Source: Symbiodinium natans (Eukaryota > Sar > Dinophyceae > Suessiales > Symbiodiniaceae). Taken from it: 27,500 nucleotides of DNA. The notes under the pieces were generated by a model. It was not told the DNA's origin. It did no database searches and worked only from the letters and a program-made list of their open reading frames with translations. Positions 8,213 to 15,908 of this stretch are shown here, one piece after another. Position numbers and translations under genes: made by a program. Position 1 is the stretch's first letter, and each line of letters opens with the position of its first letter. Location of the stretch: assembly GCA_905221605.1 (NCBI GenBank), contig CAJNDS010002150.1:1-27500 (forward strand), written 5' to 3'.

Positions 8213-8230
8213 TAGAGGTGTATATATGCA
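7793..8230. repeat. AT-rich microsatellites incl. (ATTATATAC)n and (CATATA)n
   Basis: About 16 copies of the 9-mer CATTATATA (about 7907-8052) lie between CATATA hexamer runs (7860-7906, 8077-8212). Long open frames on both strands are periodic artefacts. Confidence 0.97.
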
Positions 8231-8468
<238 letters not shown>

Positions 8469-8474
8469 TGATGC

Positions 8475-8522
8475 GGGCTCGCGGTTCGCCGCCCTCAAGA
8501 GGCGGGCTGAAAGCTCCGCCGG
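8475..8522 (-). CDS. Candidate 16-codon exon
   Basis: Acceptor CGGCCTCGCCACAG|CCG; it reads PAELSARLLRAANREP and ends at the GC donor |GCATCAC. The intron after it would consist largely of the 7.8-8.47 kb microsatellite block. Confidence 0.47.
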
Positions 8523-8561
8523 CTGTGGCGAGGCCGGGGGAGTGCCCTGAAAGCTGAGGGT

Positions 8562-8855
8562 TCAGAGTTTCGGGTTTAGGGCTTATAGGGTTTAACGGGT
8601 TTATAGGCTTTATAGGCTTTATAGGGTTTATAGGATTTATAGGCTTTATAGGATTTATAGGATGATTTATAGGATTTATAGGAGTTATAGGCTTTATAGG
8701 ATTTATAGGATTTATAGGATTTATAGGATTTATAGGATTTATAGGATTTATAGATTTATAGGATTTATAGGATTTATAGGATTTATAGGATTTATAGGAT
8801 TTATAGGATTTATAGGGTTTATAGGGTTTAGGGTTTAGGGTTTCGGGTTTAGGGT
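8562..8855 (+). repeat. (GGATTTATA)n array flanked by TTTAGGG
   Basis: About 25 nonamers GGATTTATA/GGGTTTATA sit between ordinary GGGTTTA units. It looks like an expanded TTTAGGG variant with a TA insertion and G-to-A change. Its minus translation (NPINPI...) is an artefact. Confidence 0.93.
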
Positions 8856-8957
8856 GATAGGGTTTCTGTAGGCTCTGTAGGACTCTGTAGGGCGGGGTAT
8901 TAAGAAGGGTTGGGCTTGTACGGGTGGCTACCAGCGACACTCGGTTGACACAGGATG

Positions 8958-9098
8958 TCATGTGAAAAAGAGCGGCCGTGGCAGTAATTCGGACTCGGAA
9001 TTTTGGAACTCCGGCTTTGACCTTGTTGACATCAAAAAAAGGGTCGTTCGACGCCTCGCTACACCGCTCGACCTCAGGGCGATATATGCACCATCTGC
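8958..9098 (-). CDS. Candidate exon region
   Basis: After TCTCTGCCCGAAG| the minus frame reads ADGAYIALRSSGVARRRTTL and stops at 8958. A second frame (GRWCIYRPEVERCSEASNDP...) is also open, and GATGTCAACAAG| could be another acceptor. Coding is likely, but frame and introns are unresolved. Confidence 0.35.
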   Translation of the reverse strand, partial: ADGAYIALRSSGVARRRTTLFLMSTRSKPEFQNSESELLPRPLFFT

Positions 9099-9228
9099 CT
9101 TCGGGCAGAGATACGCCCAATCCCCAAAATCCTGAACCAGACCCTGAACATCCCAAGGCCCTCCGAAGACCCTGCATTTCAACCCGACTGAAACCCAGGC
9201 CACCAAACCCCGAACCTCACCACTAAAA

Positions 9229-9262
9229 CCCTACACCCTAAACCCTAAACCCTAAACCCTAA
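9229..9262 (-). repeat. Short CCCTAAA array
   Basis: Four to five units on the left of the exon 9273-9301. Confidence 0.9.
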
Positions 9263-9272
9263 CTGGAGGTGC

Positions 9273-9301
9273 CCTGCCTCAGGCGGGATGTCAGCCCAGG
9301 C
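9273..9301 (-). CDS. Candidate 29-nt exon
   Basis: Acceptor AAAAGTCAAG|GCC; it reads AWADIPPEA and ends GCAGG|GCACC (GC donor), phase 0 to 2. It has CCCTAAA on its left and TTTAGGG on its right. Too short to stand alone. Confidence 0.33.
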
Positions 9302-9339
9302 CTTGACTTTTAGGGAAATTGGGCCTTAGGATACGCGCC

Positions 9340-9396
9340 TTAGGGTTTAGGGTTTAAGGTTTAAGGGTTAGGGTTCAGGGTTTAGGGTTTAAGGTT
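9340..9396 (+). repeat. Degenerate TTTAGGG array
   Basis: About eight units with TTAAGG and TTCAGGG variants. Confidence 0.9.
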
Positions 9397-9417
9397 GCCA
9401 AGGATGACACTGGATTT

Positions 9418-9610
9418 CGATTACAATTTTCGATTAAAATCGATTTTAATACCCCTCTCCGGGCGGGCCCGTGTCAGCCAAAGATATCAATTAAAATCGA
9501 TTTTAATACCTAGGAAGATGTCCTAGACGGGCTTGGCGGGGTATTAAAATCGATTTTAATTGATTTTGACCCCGTCCCGGGCCTTGGGGTATTAAAATCG
9601 ATTTTAATAC
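9418..9610. repeat. Cluster of the palindrome ATTAAAATCGATTTTAAT (left group)
   Basis: Perfect 18-bp self-complementary copies lie at 9433-9450, 9490-9507, 9543-9560 and 9591-9608; the last extends to a 22-bp palindrome (9589-9610). They are strikingly AT-rich in a GC-rich setting. Confidence 0.93.
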
Positions 9611-9619
9611 TTTTGGCTG

Positions 9620-10045
9620 GGGGGGCCGGTTCCGGAGGCTTAGGCAGCTCAGGGCGCCCAAGAACCTGAGGGGGCTGGTGCGGGTTTGGGTCGAGGTGCT
9701 TGAGGGGGGCTAGCCTGAGGGGGCTTAGGGAGGCTTGGCGGGGCTGAGGGGGTGGCTTGAGACTCCAACAAGGGTGCTTGGGGCTTTGGGTCGAGGGTGC
9801 CCTGGAGGTGCTTGAGGTGAGGGGGCTTAGGGAGCTCAGGGGGAAGGGTGCTGGGGGGTGGCTTGAGGGGGCTTGGGTCGAGGGCCCTGCAATGGGGCTT
9901 CGCCTGAGGGGGTTTTAGGGAGGCTTAGGGGGGCTTAGGGGGTGGCTTGAGACCCCAAAAACTGAGAGGGCTTCACAGGCTTAGTTAGGGGGGCAAAGGC
10001 GGCTTGGGGGGCTTGGGGTTAGGGACGAGGCGGAACCTGTATTTT
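9620..10045. repeat. G-rich low-complexity region (GAGGGGGCTTAGG)
   Basis: Irregular repeats of GAGGGGGCTTGG / GGGGGCTTAGGG with high G skew and G-quadruplex potential. No gene. Confidence 0.8.
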
Positions 10046-10049
10046 TCTC

Positions 10050-10285
10050 ATGCACCACCCCCCCCCCCCCCCCCCCCCCACCCCTTCCCCCCACCCGCTT
10101 ACCCCTTCCTCCCCACCCCCCCCCACCCGCCCACTTTCCGCCCCCCCACCCCCCCCACCCACACCCCCGCCACCCCCCCCCAACCCCCCCCCACCCCCCC
10201 CCCCACCCAGCCAGCCCAACCGCCCCCCCACCCCAAACCCCCCCAACCCAGGCAGCCCCCAGCCCCACCCACCCCGACCCCCCAG
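10050..10285. repeat. C-rich tract (CCCCACC)n
   Basis: More than 200 bp of C-runs broken by A, enclosed between the two palindrome groups. The proline- and glycine-rich open frames are artefacts. Confidence 0.92.
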
Positions 10286-10287
10286 GA

Positions 10288-10547
10288 ATTAAAATCGATT
10301 TTAATACCCTCTGGAGTGGTCTGGAGATCGGGATGAATTAAAATCGATTTTAAGTGATTTCGTGATGGGAAGCGATTAAAATCGATGTTAATACCCTCCG
10401 GAGTGGTCTGGAGATCGGGATGAATTAAAATCGATTTGAAGTGATTCATGATGGGAAGCAATTAAAATCGATTTTAATACCCTCCGGAGTGGTCTGGAGA
10501 GCCAAATGAATTAAAATCGATTTCAAGTGTTTTTGAAGCGTGAAGGT
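10288..10547 (+). repeat. Three tandem copies of an ~87-bp unit with palindromes
   Basis: Units start at 10288, 10375 and 10461. Each contains the palindrome, TACCCTCYGGAGTGGTCTGGAG, and a second, partial palindrome. The third copy is degenerate. Confidence 0.9.
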
Positions 10548-10700
10548 CTGGACCAGGGTATCAAAATCGATTTCAAGTCATCCCGAAAGCAGAACTGAAG
10601 AAGGTATTAAAATCGATTTCAATTGATTTGCTAACCGAATCAAGAAAACCTGGAAGCAGGTATTAAAATCGATTTTAATACAGAATTGAAATCGAAATCA
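10548..10700 (+). repeat. Dispersed palindrome variants
   Basis: Variants TCAAAATCGATTTCAA and ATTAAAATCGATTTCAA, then a perfect copy at 10662-10679 (22-bp palindrome with flanks 10660-10681). Confidence 0.85.
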
Positions 10701-11030
10701 AGACTCAATGGTTTAAGGTTTAGTAGGAATCCGAGATAGGGTTCACATCTAGCTTTCAAGGTTTGGGGATTTAGGATGTACAGGGCTCAGGGCTCAGGGC
10801 TGAGGAGAACTAGAGCCTGGGGGGGTGCAGGCGGAATCTTCGGGGTTATGAGGCTCGGGCTCGTGGGGTGCACATAGGGTGCAGTTAACTCATCCGGGCT
10901 TAGGACTTAAGGGTCAGGGCTTATAGGGTTTCAAGGTCAAGGTTGCAGACTCTGGAGCCCAACACCCCATTTGGGAACTCTTGCAGCTACCCTTACGTCG
11001 TTGGAAGCAGTCAGCTAAGTTGAGTTTAGA
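10701..11030. other. No confident gene
   Basis: Degenerate TTTAGGG/CTCAGGG traces (about 10775-10945) and unique sequence. No frame with convincing boundaries. Confidence 0.45.
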
Positions 11031-11037
11031 CCTACAC

Positions 11038-11119
11038 CCAAGAAGGGCATTTTTGCCGCGTGACATCCACAATCAAGCCACAACCGGAAATCCGTTGTCC
11101 CGCTAAACTTGAACAGTTC
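11038..11119 (-). CDS. Candidate 27-codon exon
   Basis: Acceptor GGTTGCAGTAG|GAA; it reads ELFKFSGTTDFRLWLDCGCH then AAKMPFL, with donor TTCTTGG|GTGTAG. Aromatic and cysteine residues make this a distinctive, protein-like frame. No domain named. Confidence 0.45.
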
Positions 11120-11185
11120 CTACTGCAACCCTAAGCCACGCACCCTACAACCCCGAAGTACCCTTAACTTCAAAACCCGAAACCC

Positions 11186-11245
11186 GTACTAAAGAAAAGG
11201 GAAAACATTCTCTCCCTATTGTTTAGCACCCTGATGAACTTCGCA
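11186..11245 (-). CDS. Weak candidate exon
   Basis: The minus frame after TTTGCGAAG| reads FIRVLNNRERMFSLFF. It lies left of a CCCTAAAA array; the donor is not clear. Confidence 0.25.
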
Positions 11246-11249
11246 AATC

Positions 11250-11402
11250 CTAAGCCCTAAAAACCCTAAAACCCTAAAACCCTAAAACCCTAATTCCCTA
11301 AAACCCTAAAACCCTAAAACCCTAAAACCCTAAAACCCTAAAACCCTAAAGCCCTAAAGCCCTAAAAACACTAGAACCCTAAAACCCTAAACTCCAAAAA
11401 CC
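11250..11402 (-). repeat. CCCTAAAA (8-mer) array
   Basis: About 17 copies, mostly the 8-bp variant CCCTAAAA, so this array has been homogenised separately from the 7-mer arrays. Confidence 0.95.
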
Positions 11403-11480
11403 CTGAAGCAGCCGTTGGGGCCTCCATCTTGGCAGCGCGCTTCTTCGGCGCGTCCTCGCGCCGCGGCCCCGCTCAGCCAT
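11403..11480 (-). CDS. Weak candidate exon
   Basis: A minus frame reads REDAPKKRAAKMEAPTAASG before a donor TTCAGG|GTTTTT; a second frame (AARGRAEEARCQDGG) is also open. The acceptor is poor. It lies between a CCCTAAA-type array and a TTTAGGG remnant. Confidence 0.28.
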
Positions 11481-11523
11481 TTGGGGCTTCTGGGATTTAG
11501 GGTTTGGGGTTCAGGGTTTATAG

Positions 11524-11700
11524 GATATGTATTCTATGTATATGTATATGTACATGTATATGCATATGTATATGTATATGTATACGTATATGTATATGTA
11601 CATGTATGTATATGTATATGTACATGTATGTGTATGTGTATGTGTATATGTATATGTATGTGTACGTGTATGTGTATGTATATATATATATATACACATG
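11524..11700. repeat. (TATGTA)n microsatellite
   Basis: Degenerate hexamers TATGTA with CATGTA and GTGTA variants. Open frames in it are artefacts. Confidence 0.97.
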
Positions 11701-11794
11701 CACATACACGAGCCAAAGCCTGACTTCTCAACCCCATGCACATTCTGGACCAAACCCTTTAATTGCTCCCACCCACTTAGGCCCTGAGCCCGAC

Positions 11795-11857
11795 CTGCTC
11801 CGGCTTCTCGGCCTTCTCAGGCTTGTCGGGCTTGTCGGGCTTCGCTGCCTCCGCAGC
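11795..11857 (-). CDS. Exon of a KPEK-rich protein
   Basis: Exactly 21 codons between TTCCGTGCAG|GCT and GAGCAG|GTCGGG: AAEAAKPDKPDKPEKAEKPE then Q, phase 0 at both ends. The composition matches the C-terminal tail encoded at 12243-12030. It probably belongs to the same gene, reached by a GC donor (GAGAAG|GCC) just before the stop at 12030. Confidence 0.55.
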
Positions 11858-12029
11858 CTGCACGGAACAAGAAGAGTTCAAGGGTCGAGGATTTACTGTT
11901 TAGCCCGCAAGAAAACACAGTAGGCCTTGGGGCTACGGCCGGGGATCAGGTCGTCATGAGGGTGTTATTCCAAAGACCCATTTCTCATGTCCGGATCACC
12001 CTAAACTGTCTAAACCCTGCACCTTTTAG

Positions 12030-12858
12030 CTAAATCTTGGAGGCCTTCTCGGCCTTCTCCTCCAGCTTCTCCGGCTTCTCTGCGGGCTCCGCGGGCTCGG
12101 CGGGCTCCGCGAGCTCCGCGGACGCTGCGGGCTCCGCAGGCTCCGCGAGCTCTGCGGACGCTGCGGGCTTCGCGGGCTTCGCTGGCTTCGCAGGTGGCGC
12201 CCGCGCCGAAGTCTTCTGGCCGAGTGCTGGGTTGAAGTTGAGGCTGTGAGGGCAAACTGCTTGCGGACTTGGGGATATGATTTTCTGCGGTCTGGCCTTT
12301 GATTGAAGCGAGAATTGATGAGGGTTGCGATCTGAGGCAAAAACACCCAGGCAGGACCAAACCGCTCTTTTCAGCCTGTATTTTATCAGACGGCATCTCG
12401 GACGTCGATTTATATACCCTCGAATCTGCTCTTTGCTTGAAGACGACCTGTGGCACCATGGAGGTTTCCGAAATTAGGGGTCGCCTTATTGAGGTCCTCC
12501 TTCTCAGGGGATCCTACTATTTGGGGGGGGAACCCTGTTATCGTAAACTCTGAGACTCTGAGCATCATTTAAGCCGCCGGCCTCGGCTCTTGGCGCCACA
12601 GGAGCCCTGTGCTCCCTGTAATCCCTGTCTGCCTGCACGGAAAAGGGCTGCTCAGGGATGTCTTCTGGGGTTTAGGCTTTATAGGGTTTACGGAAAATGA
12701 CAGAGAAGAAGAAGAAGCTCGTGGTTGGGGGCCAGGATCATAAGTGCCGCCTGTGGGGCTCAGTTCGGTGAAGCCTCAGACTTGGGTTTTGGCCTGATGG
12801 CAACTTCGATTGAGTACTGTAGCTCGCGGAGTTCCGCGTTGGTCGCTACTTGGCTGAG
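12030..12858 (-). CDS. Hypothetical protein with Lys/Pro/Ala/Glu-rich tail
   Basis: Exons 12858-12805 (LSQVATNAELRELQYSIE), 12632-12534 (ADRDYREHRAPVAPRAEAGG...), 12447-12347 (VVFKQRADSRVYKSTSEMPS...), 12243-12030 (LNFNPALGQKTSARAPPAKP, then (A)KP/AEP repeats and EKASKI-stop). Introns are 172, 86 and 103 nt, all GT-AG, and phases agree at every junction (0, 0, 2). Acceptors such as CCCTTTTCCGTGCAG and GCGTCCTTCTTCCAAG are strong. The last exon uses a frame that lacks an ATG. The tail repeats P-A-K-P and A-E-P, typical of flexible disordered linkers. The 5' end is not found. The gene may continue through a GC donor to 11857-11795 instead of stopping at 12030. Confidence 0.62.
12448..12533 (-). 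mobile_element. Introner-like intron, 86 nt (copy B)
   Basis: GTTCCCCCCCC...GTGCCACAG lies exactly between two phase-matched exons. It is related along most of its length to 2398-2483 (AATAAGG, CCCCTAATT, GGAAACC and CACAG blocks shared, same length). Confidence 0.65.
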
Positions 12859-12990
12859 CTTGGAAGAAGGACGCGCAACGATGGTCACGAGATGCGCGAA
12901 CAAAAGCCCCAGAGGCAGGCTTGCTTAACTGCAAGGAAGACAGACCGAGTCGCGGAACGAATGCGAAAACCTGAAACCCGAAGCTTCCAA

Positions 12991-13110
12991 AGCCCGAAAC
13001 CACCCTAAACCCTAAACAACCCTAAACCCTAAACCCTAAACAACCCGAAACCCTAAACCTTAAACCTTAAACCCTAAACCCTAAACCTTAAACCCTAAAC
13101 CTTAAACCCA
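12991..13110 (-). repeat. CCCTAAA array
   Basis: About 15 units with CCTTAAA and CCCTAAACAA variants. Confidence 0.95.
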
Positions 13111-13119
13111 TTCGGAGGC

Positions 13120-13169
13120 CTTTGCAGACCGGGGGGCGCTTGACTTCACGGCCTCCGCGGCCTGGGCGG
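13120..13169 (-). CDS. Candidate exon, Ala-rich
   Basis: Acceptor AAAACTCAAG|CC; it reads AQAAEAVKSSAPRSAK and ends at the GC donor AAAG|GCCTCC. A GT donor at TGG|GTTTAAGG is the alternative. CCCTAAA on the left, TTTAGGG on the right. Confidence 0.42.
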
Positions 13170-13183
13170 CTTGAGTTTTTAGG

Positions 13184-13236
13184 ATTTAGGGTTTAGGGTT
13201 TAGGGCTTAGGGTTTAGGGTTTAGGGTTTAGGGTTG
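13184..13236 (+). repeat. TTTAGGG array
   Basis: About seven units. Confidence 0.95.
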
Positions 13237-13278
13237 CTTTACTTGATGGTTAGGACAAAAGTCCCTAGGGCTTAGGGC

Positions 13279-13326
13279 AGGCTTGATACCGTCTGGGCTC
13301 CGCGCAGCTCTGCTTTTTCTGTCAGC
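13279..13326 (-). CDS. Candidate 16-codon exon
   Basis: Acceptor TTTCTGAATCCTGCCAG|GCT; it reads ADRKSRAARSPDGIKP and ends at a GC donor. The acceptor is strong (pyrimidine tract, AG|G). Confidence 0.42.
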
Positions 13327-13360
13327 CTGGCAGGATTCAGAAAAGTCCAGGCAGCCTGCT

Positions 13361-13393
13361 CCTAAACCCTAAACCCTAAACCCTAAACCCTAA
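13361..13393 (-). repeat. Short CCCTAAA array
   Basis: Four to five units. Confidence 0.93.
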
Positions 13394-13398
13394 TCAGC

Positions 13399-13438
13399 TG
13401 GAAGTGCAGCCGCGGCGCGCCATGAGAGCACTCGCAAA
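13399..13438 (-). CDS. Candidate exon
   Basis: Acceptor TTGGAGCTGCGCAG|; it reads FASALMARRGCTS and ends at GC donor CCA|GCTGAT. Short; strand is taken from the neighbours. Confidence 0.32.
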
Positions 13439-13626
13439 CTGCGCAGCTCCAACGCCAAGTAACCCCCAAAATGGCCCAACCCCAAACTTTCAGCCTCTGA
13501 ACCTCCGACCCCAAAACATCCACACTTGCATTTCATCTTTGTGCAAAGTATGTTTAGACCCATGCTTGAGTTTGCTTCACGCCTCTTTTGGTGTCCATAA
13601 ATTGTGCTCTTCATTCGTCCGCAGAC

Positions 13627-13692
13627 CCGAGCCGCCCCGCCGGCGCCTTCCGTGTTGGCTTTGCAACGGTCCAGCCATCCTCCTCCTCAGCT
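13627..13692 (-). CDS. Exon with EEEDGWTVAKPTRK motif
   Basis: Acceptor CAACTCTGCAAG|A; it reads AEEEDGWTVAKPTRKAPAGR then L, with donor CTCGG|GTCTGC. The acidic/DGW/basic layout parallels DDGFEFLVGKRGKK at 6359-6448. A 122-codon + frame covers the same region and is judged a shadow. Confidence 0.5.
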
Positions 13693-13723
13693 CTTGCAGA
13701 GTTGCAGCAGACGAAGCACAGCA

Positions 13724-13755
13724 GGGTTTAGGCTTCAGGGTTCAGGGTTCAGGGT

Positions 13756-13794
<39 letters not shown>

Positions 13795-13836
13795 GGTTTA
13801 GGCTTCAGGGTTCAGGGTTTAGGGCTTAGGGTTTAG
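13724..13836 (+). repeat. GGGTTGA / GGGTTCA variant array
   Basis: Runs of identical variants (six GGGTTGA in a row, GGGTTCA before and after) inside a TTTAGGG-type array indicate local homogenisation. Confidence 0.93.
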
Positions 13837-13919
13837 GCAAGATCCCACAAGCCGACGGCAAGATCTGAGCTGCCACAAACCCTCAAACTTTTTCCCCCCC
13901 AAAAAGGCTGGCAGAAGGC

Positions 13920-13963
13920 CTCGTCCAGTTCTTCCACAGGGCCGCGGGGTTCGAGCGCCTCCT
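13920..13963 (-). CDS. Candidate acidic exon
   Basis: Acceptor TTGGGGGGAAG|AG; it reads EALEPRGPVEELDE and then a GC donor (GAG|GCC). The frame stays open further as AFCQPFWGGKSLRV, so the end is uncertain. Confidence 0.42.
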
Positions 13964-13988
13964 CTTCCCCCCCAAAAAAGGACCAACC

Positions 13989-14075
13989 CTAGGAGATCTC
14001 AGCGTTGCAGACCTCACAAGGAAGATACTCCAAGAATGTGCGCATCCATGCGTATCCCACACCGCACAGCAGGGA
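13989..14075 (-). CDS. Candidate exon, ..LEYLPCEVCNAEIS
   Basis: A minus frame reads GYAWMRTFLEYLPCEVCNAE then IS and a stop. The C-x2-C pair would suit a zinc-binding turn, but only one pair is visible. A second open frame covers the same bases. Boundaries are not resolved. Confidence 0.3.
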   Translation of the reverse strand, partial: SLLCGVGYAWMRTFLEYLPCEVCNAEIS

Positions 14076-14239
14076 ACCGACACTTTGCCCTAAAAAATCT
14101 TGAGCCCTAGACCCCTAAACCATCAGCTTCCTATTGAACCACTCAACCCTTCACCTCCTTGTTTAGTGGTTAAGCCCCAAACCCTAGACCCTGGACCCTA
14201 AACCTTCTGAGGCCCCCTGCTCTTCCTACCCTGACACGA

Positions 14240-14281
14240 CCCTAAACCCTAAACCCTAAACCCTAAACCCTAAACCTTAAA
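14240..14281 (-). repeat. CCCTAAA array
   Basis: Five to six units on the left of the exon 14294-14381. Confidence 0.94.
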
Positions 14282-14293
14282 CGCTCGGGGGAC

Positions 14294-14381
14294 CTCGGCT
14301 TCCGGTGGCTCCTGGTGTCGCGGCGGCTCCGCCGCTTCAGCCAGGGGCTGAGGGAGCTCCTCTGCTGGGGTCTCAGGGGGC
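14294..14381 (-). CDS. Exon, Pro/Glu-rich
   Basis: Acceptor AAGCCCGAAG|G; it reads PPETPAEELPQPLAEAAEPP then RHQEPPEAE, with donor GCCGAG|GTCCCC. 29 codons plus one leading base. The acidic proline-rich sequence resembles the neighbouring exons 14820-14902 and 15411-15470, probably one protein. CCCTAAA on the left, TTTAGGG on the right. Confidence 0.57.
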
Positions 14382-14388
14382 CTTCGGG

Positions 14389-14475
14389 CTTAGGGTTTAG
14401 GGTTTAGGGTTTAGGGTTTAGGGTTTAGGGTTTAGGGTTTAGGGTTTAGGGTTTAGGGCTGTTAGGGGTTTAGGG
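14389..14475 (+). repeat. TTTAGGG array
   Basis: About 10 perfect units, then degenerate GGGGTTTAG/GGATTTAG copies to about 14555. Confidence 0.96.
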
Positions 14476-14559
14476 ATTTAGGGATTTAGGGGGTTGGGGC
14501 TTTAGGGGGCTTGTTGGGGTTTTTGGGGGCTTGTTGGGGTTTAAGGTTTTGGGGTTTGG

Positions 14560-14609
14560 GCTTTCGGGTTCGGGAGGAAGAGTCGCTGCGAAGCGTCTGA
14601 CATGGTTGT
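14560..14609 (-). CDS. Candidate exon
   Basis: Acceptor GACACGCGCAG|AC; with one base from the upstream exon (14820) it reads DNHVRRFAATLPPEPESPNP. Phase matches that exon. An ATG in another frame (MSDASQRLFLPNP) directly behind AG|ACAACC could instead be a trans-spliced start. Confidence 0.42.
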
Positions 14610-14680
14610 CTGCGCGTGTCTGCCTAAAGCCCCATAAACGCTGGGCCCCTAGGCCCCTAGACTCAGGAGGAGCCATCCCA

Positions 14681-14818
14681 ACCCTAAACCCTAAACCCAA
14701 GACCCAAAACCCTAAACCCTAAACCCAAAACCCTAAACCCTAAACCCTAACCCTAAACCCTAAACCCTGAACCCTAAACTCTGAACCCTAAACCCTGAAC
14801 CCTAAACCCTAAACCCCA
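14681..14818 (-). repeat. CCCTAAA array
   Basis: About 19 units with CCCAAAA and CCCTGAA variants, ending at the donor of the exon 14820-14902. Confidence 0.95.
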
Positions 14819-14819
14819 C

Positions 14820-14902
14820 CGCGGGCCTCCTCCGCCTCCTCCATTTCTGGGTCGGCGTCGGCGAACTGGGGCTCGGGGACGTCCTCCTCCTTTTTTTGGA
14901 AG
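14820..14902 (-). CDS. Exon, strongly acidic
   Basis: A textbook acceptor (ATGCCCCTTCTTTTTTAG|C) and donor CCGCG|GTGGGG enclose 27 codons: FQKKEEDVPEPQFADADPEM then EEAEEAR, phase 2 in and 1 out. One of the most secure single exons here. It joins in phase to 15207-15274 upstream (GG+C). Confidence 0.65.
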
Positions 14903-14932
14903 CTAAAAAAGAAGGGGCATAAAAATTAGAAT

Positions 14933-15056
14933 AGGGTTTAGCGTTTAGGTTTTAGGGTTTAGTGTTTAGGGCTTAGGGCTGAAGGCTTAGGGTTTAGGGC
15001 TTCGGGCTTAGGGTTTAGGGTTTAGGGTTTCGGGTTTAGGGTTTAGGGTTTAGGGT
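14933..15056 (+). repeat. TTTAGGG array, degenerate left half
   Basis: About 16 units, with GTTTAGCG, CTTAGGG and TTTCGGG variants. Confidence 0.95.
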
Positions 15057-15059
15057 CTC

Positions 15060-15133
15060 CTAATATAGGGGCCTTAATAATTAAAATTGGGCTTTGGGAT
15101 TCTTAGTAATTTTTCCGATCCCTATATTGCAGG
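15060..15133 (-). mobile_element. Introner-like fold-back (AATATAGGG/CCCTATATT)
   Basis: A 9-bp inverted pair encloses an AT-rich core. In minus sense it contains TTAAGGCCCCTATATTAGG, resembling the AAGG..CCCCTAATT block of the 86-nt introns. It lies within the intron 15206-14903. Confidence 0.4.
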
Positions 15134-15206
15134 GTTTTGGGGGTTCTAAAGTTTGGGAGAAAGAGGCTTGCCTTGGAGAGCTAACAGATGCAGTCCACTA
15201 CCCCAC

Positions 15207-15274
15207 CCACTCCGATTCTGGAGTTTTTTTGAACAAACGCGGCCGCTTTCCTCCTCCCATTCTTCCGCGTTTCT
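15207..15274 (-). CDS. Candidate exon, Glu-rich
   Basis: Acceptor CTGTGGACCAAG|; it reads RNAEEWEEESGRVCSKKLQN then RS, with donor AGTGG|GTGGGG. Phase fits both neighbours (15411-15470 and 14820-14902). A second open frame (KRGRMGGGKRPRLFK) exists. Confidence 0.45.
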
Positions 15275-15410
15275 CTTGGTCCACAGGTTGCCACTTGGTC
15301 AGTTCCCTAAATTCGATTCCTTTTTTGGGCACCCGAAATAAGAAAACCTTATACCACCTATTAAAAAGGACCCCGCAAGAAACCCTCATTTATGTGGAAG
15401 GTGCGAGGGC
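15275..15410 (-). mobile_element. Intron carrying an introner-like block in opposite orientation
   Basis: On the + strand 15299-15335 reads GTCAGTTCCCTAAATTCGAT..CCTTTTTTGGGCACC, matching the start of the intron at 17033 but inverted relative to the gene. The ends CCTTTTT/AAAAAGG are inverted repeats. Confidence 0.42.
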
Positions 15411-15470
15411 AGGGTCCCCCGCCTCGACCTCCTCCTCGTCCCATCGCATCTGGCCTTGCCCCGCTGCTTC
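15411..15470 (-). CDS. Exon, acidic
   Basis: Acceptor CACCGCGTCAG|GAA; 20 codons EAAGQGQMRWDEEEVEAGDP; GC donor |GCCCTC. Phase 0 at both ends. Confidence 0.5.
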
Positions 15471-15537
15471 CTGACGCGGTGGCCCCGTAGGCACGTCTCC
15501 CTACTAAGGGTCCATGCAACTACATTTTCTTGGGCCC

Positions 15538-15568
15538 GAAACCCTAAACCCTAAACCCTAAACCCTAA
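15538..15568 (-). repeat. Short CCCTAAA array
   Basis: Four units. Confidence 0.93.
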
Positions 15569-15570
15569 AT

Positions 15571-15905
15571 GCACCCTTAGGGTCTGATGAGTTTTGGGGA
15601 TGCAGGACAGTGGGTGCGCCATGCTGGGTTCAGTTCAGGGCTTCGACTTGGGATCTCGAATGAAACTCTTTGGGCACTGTGGGGCTGAAGGATTAGGGTC
15701 TGTTGAGGGTGGGGGGGGGGTTAGGTTTCGGTTTCGAACCCAGGTCCACTTGGGGACTGAGGGCCCTTCCCCACAGCCACTCTTTTCCTGCAGACACAGG
15801 GGGGGGCGGGGGGGGGGGGAGGCAAGGGAGGAGCAAGTTAGCCTTCCAGCGGCATGGCTTGCAAAAAATGGGCAGATGCTGACCAGAACTTCTGAGCCAG
15901 CGTCC
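15571..15905. other. Likely exon-containing, strand unresolved
   Basis: On + a frame from GGGGATGCAG| reads DSGCAMLGSVQGFDLGSRMK (15607 on). On minus, frames QHGAPTVLHPQNSSDPKG and PCRWKANLLL follow usable acceptors. A G-run (about 15710) and a G-rich tract (15800-15822) are also present. Confidence 0.3.
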
Positions 15906-15908
15906 GGC

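Noticed and set aside
9981-10336. Proline/glycine-rich open frames
   Set aside because: C-run low complexity with no independent support.
12026-12346. Arg/Ser/Pro-rich 106-codon minus frame
   Set aside because: An out-of-frame reading of the GAG/GCG/CCC nonamer repeat; the spliced frame giving PAKP/AEP repeats fits all junctions.
13404-13772. + strand 122-codon open frame
   Set aside because: Covers two minus exons with good sites and ends in telomere-type repeat.
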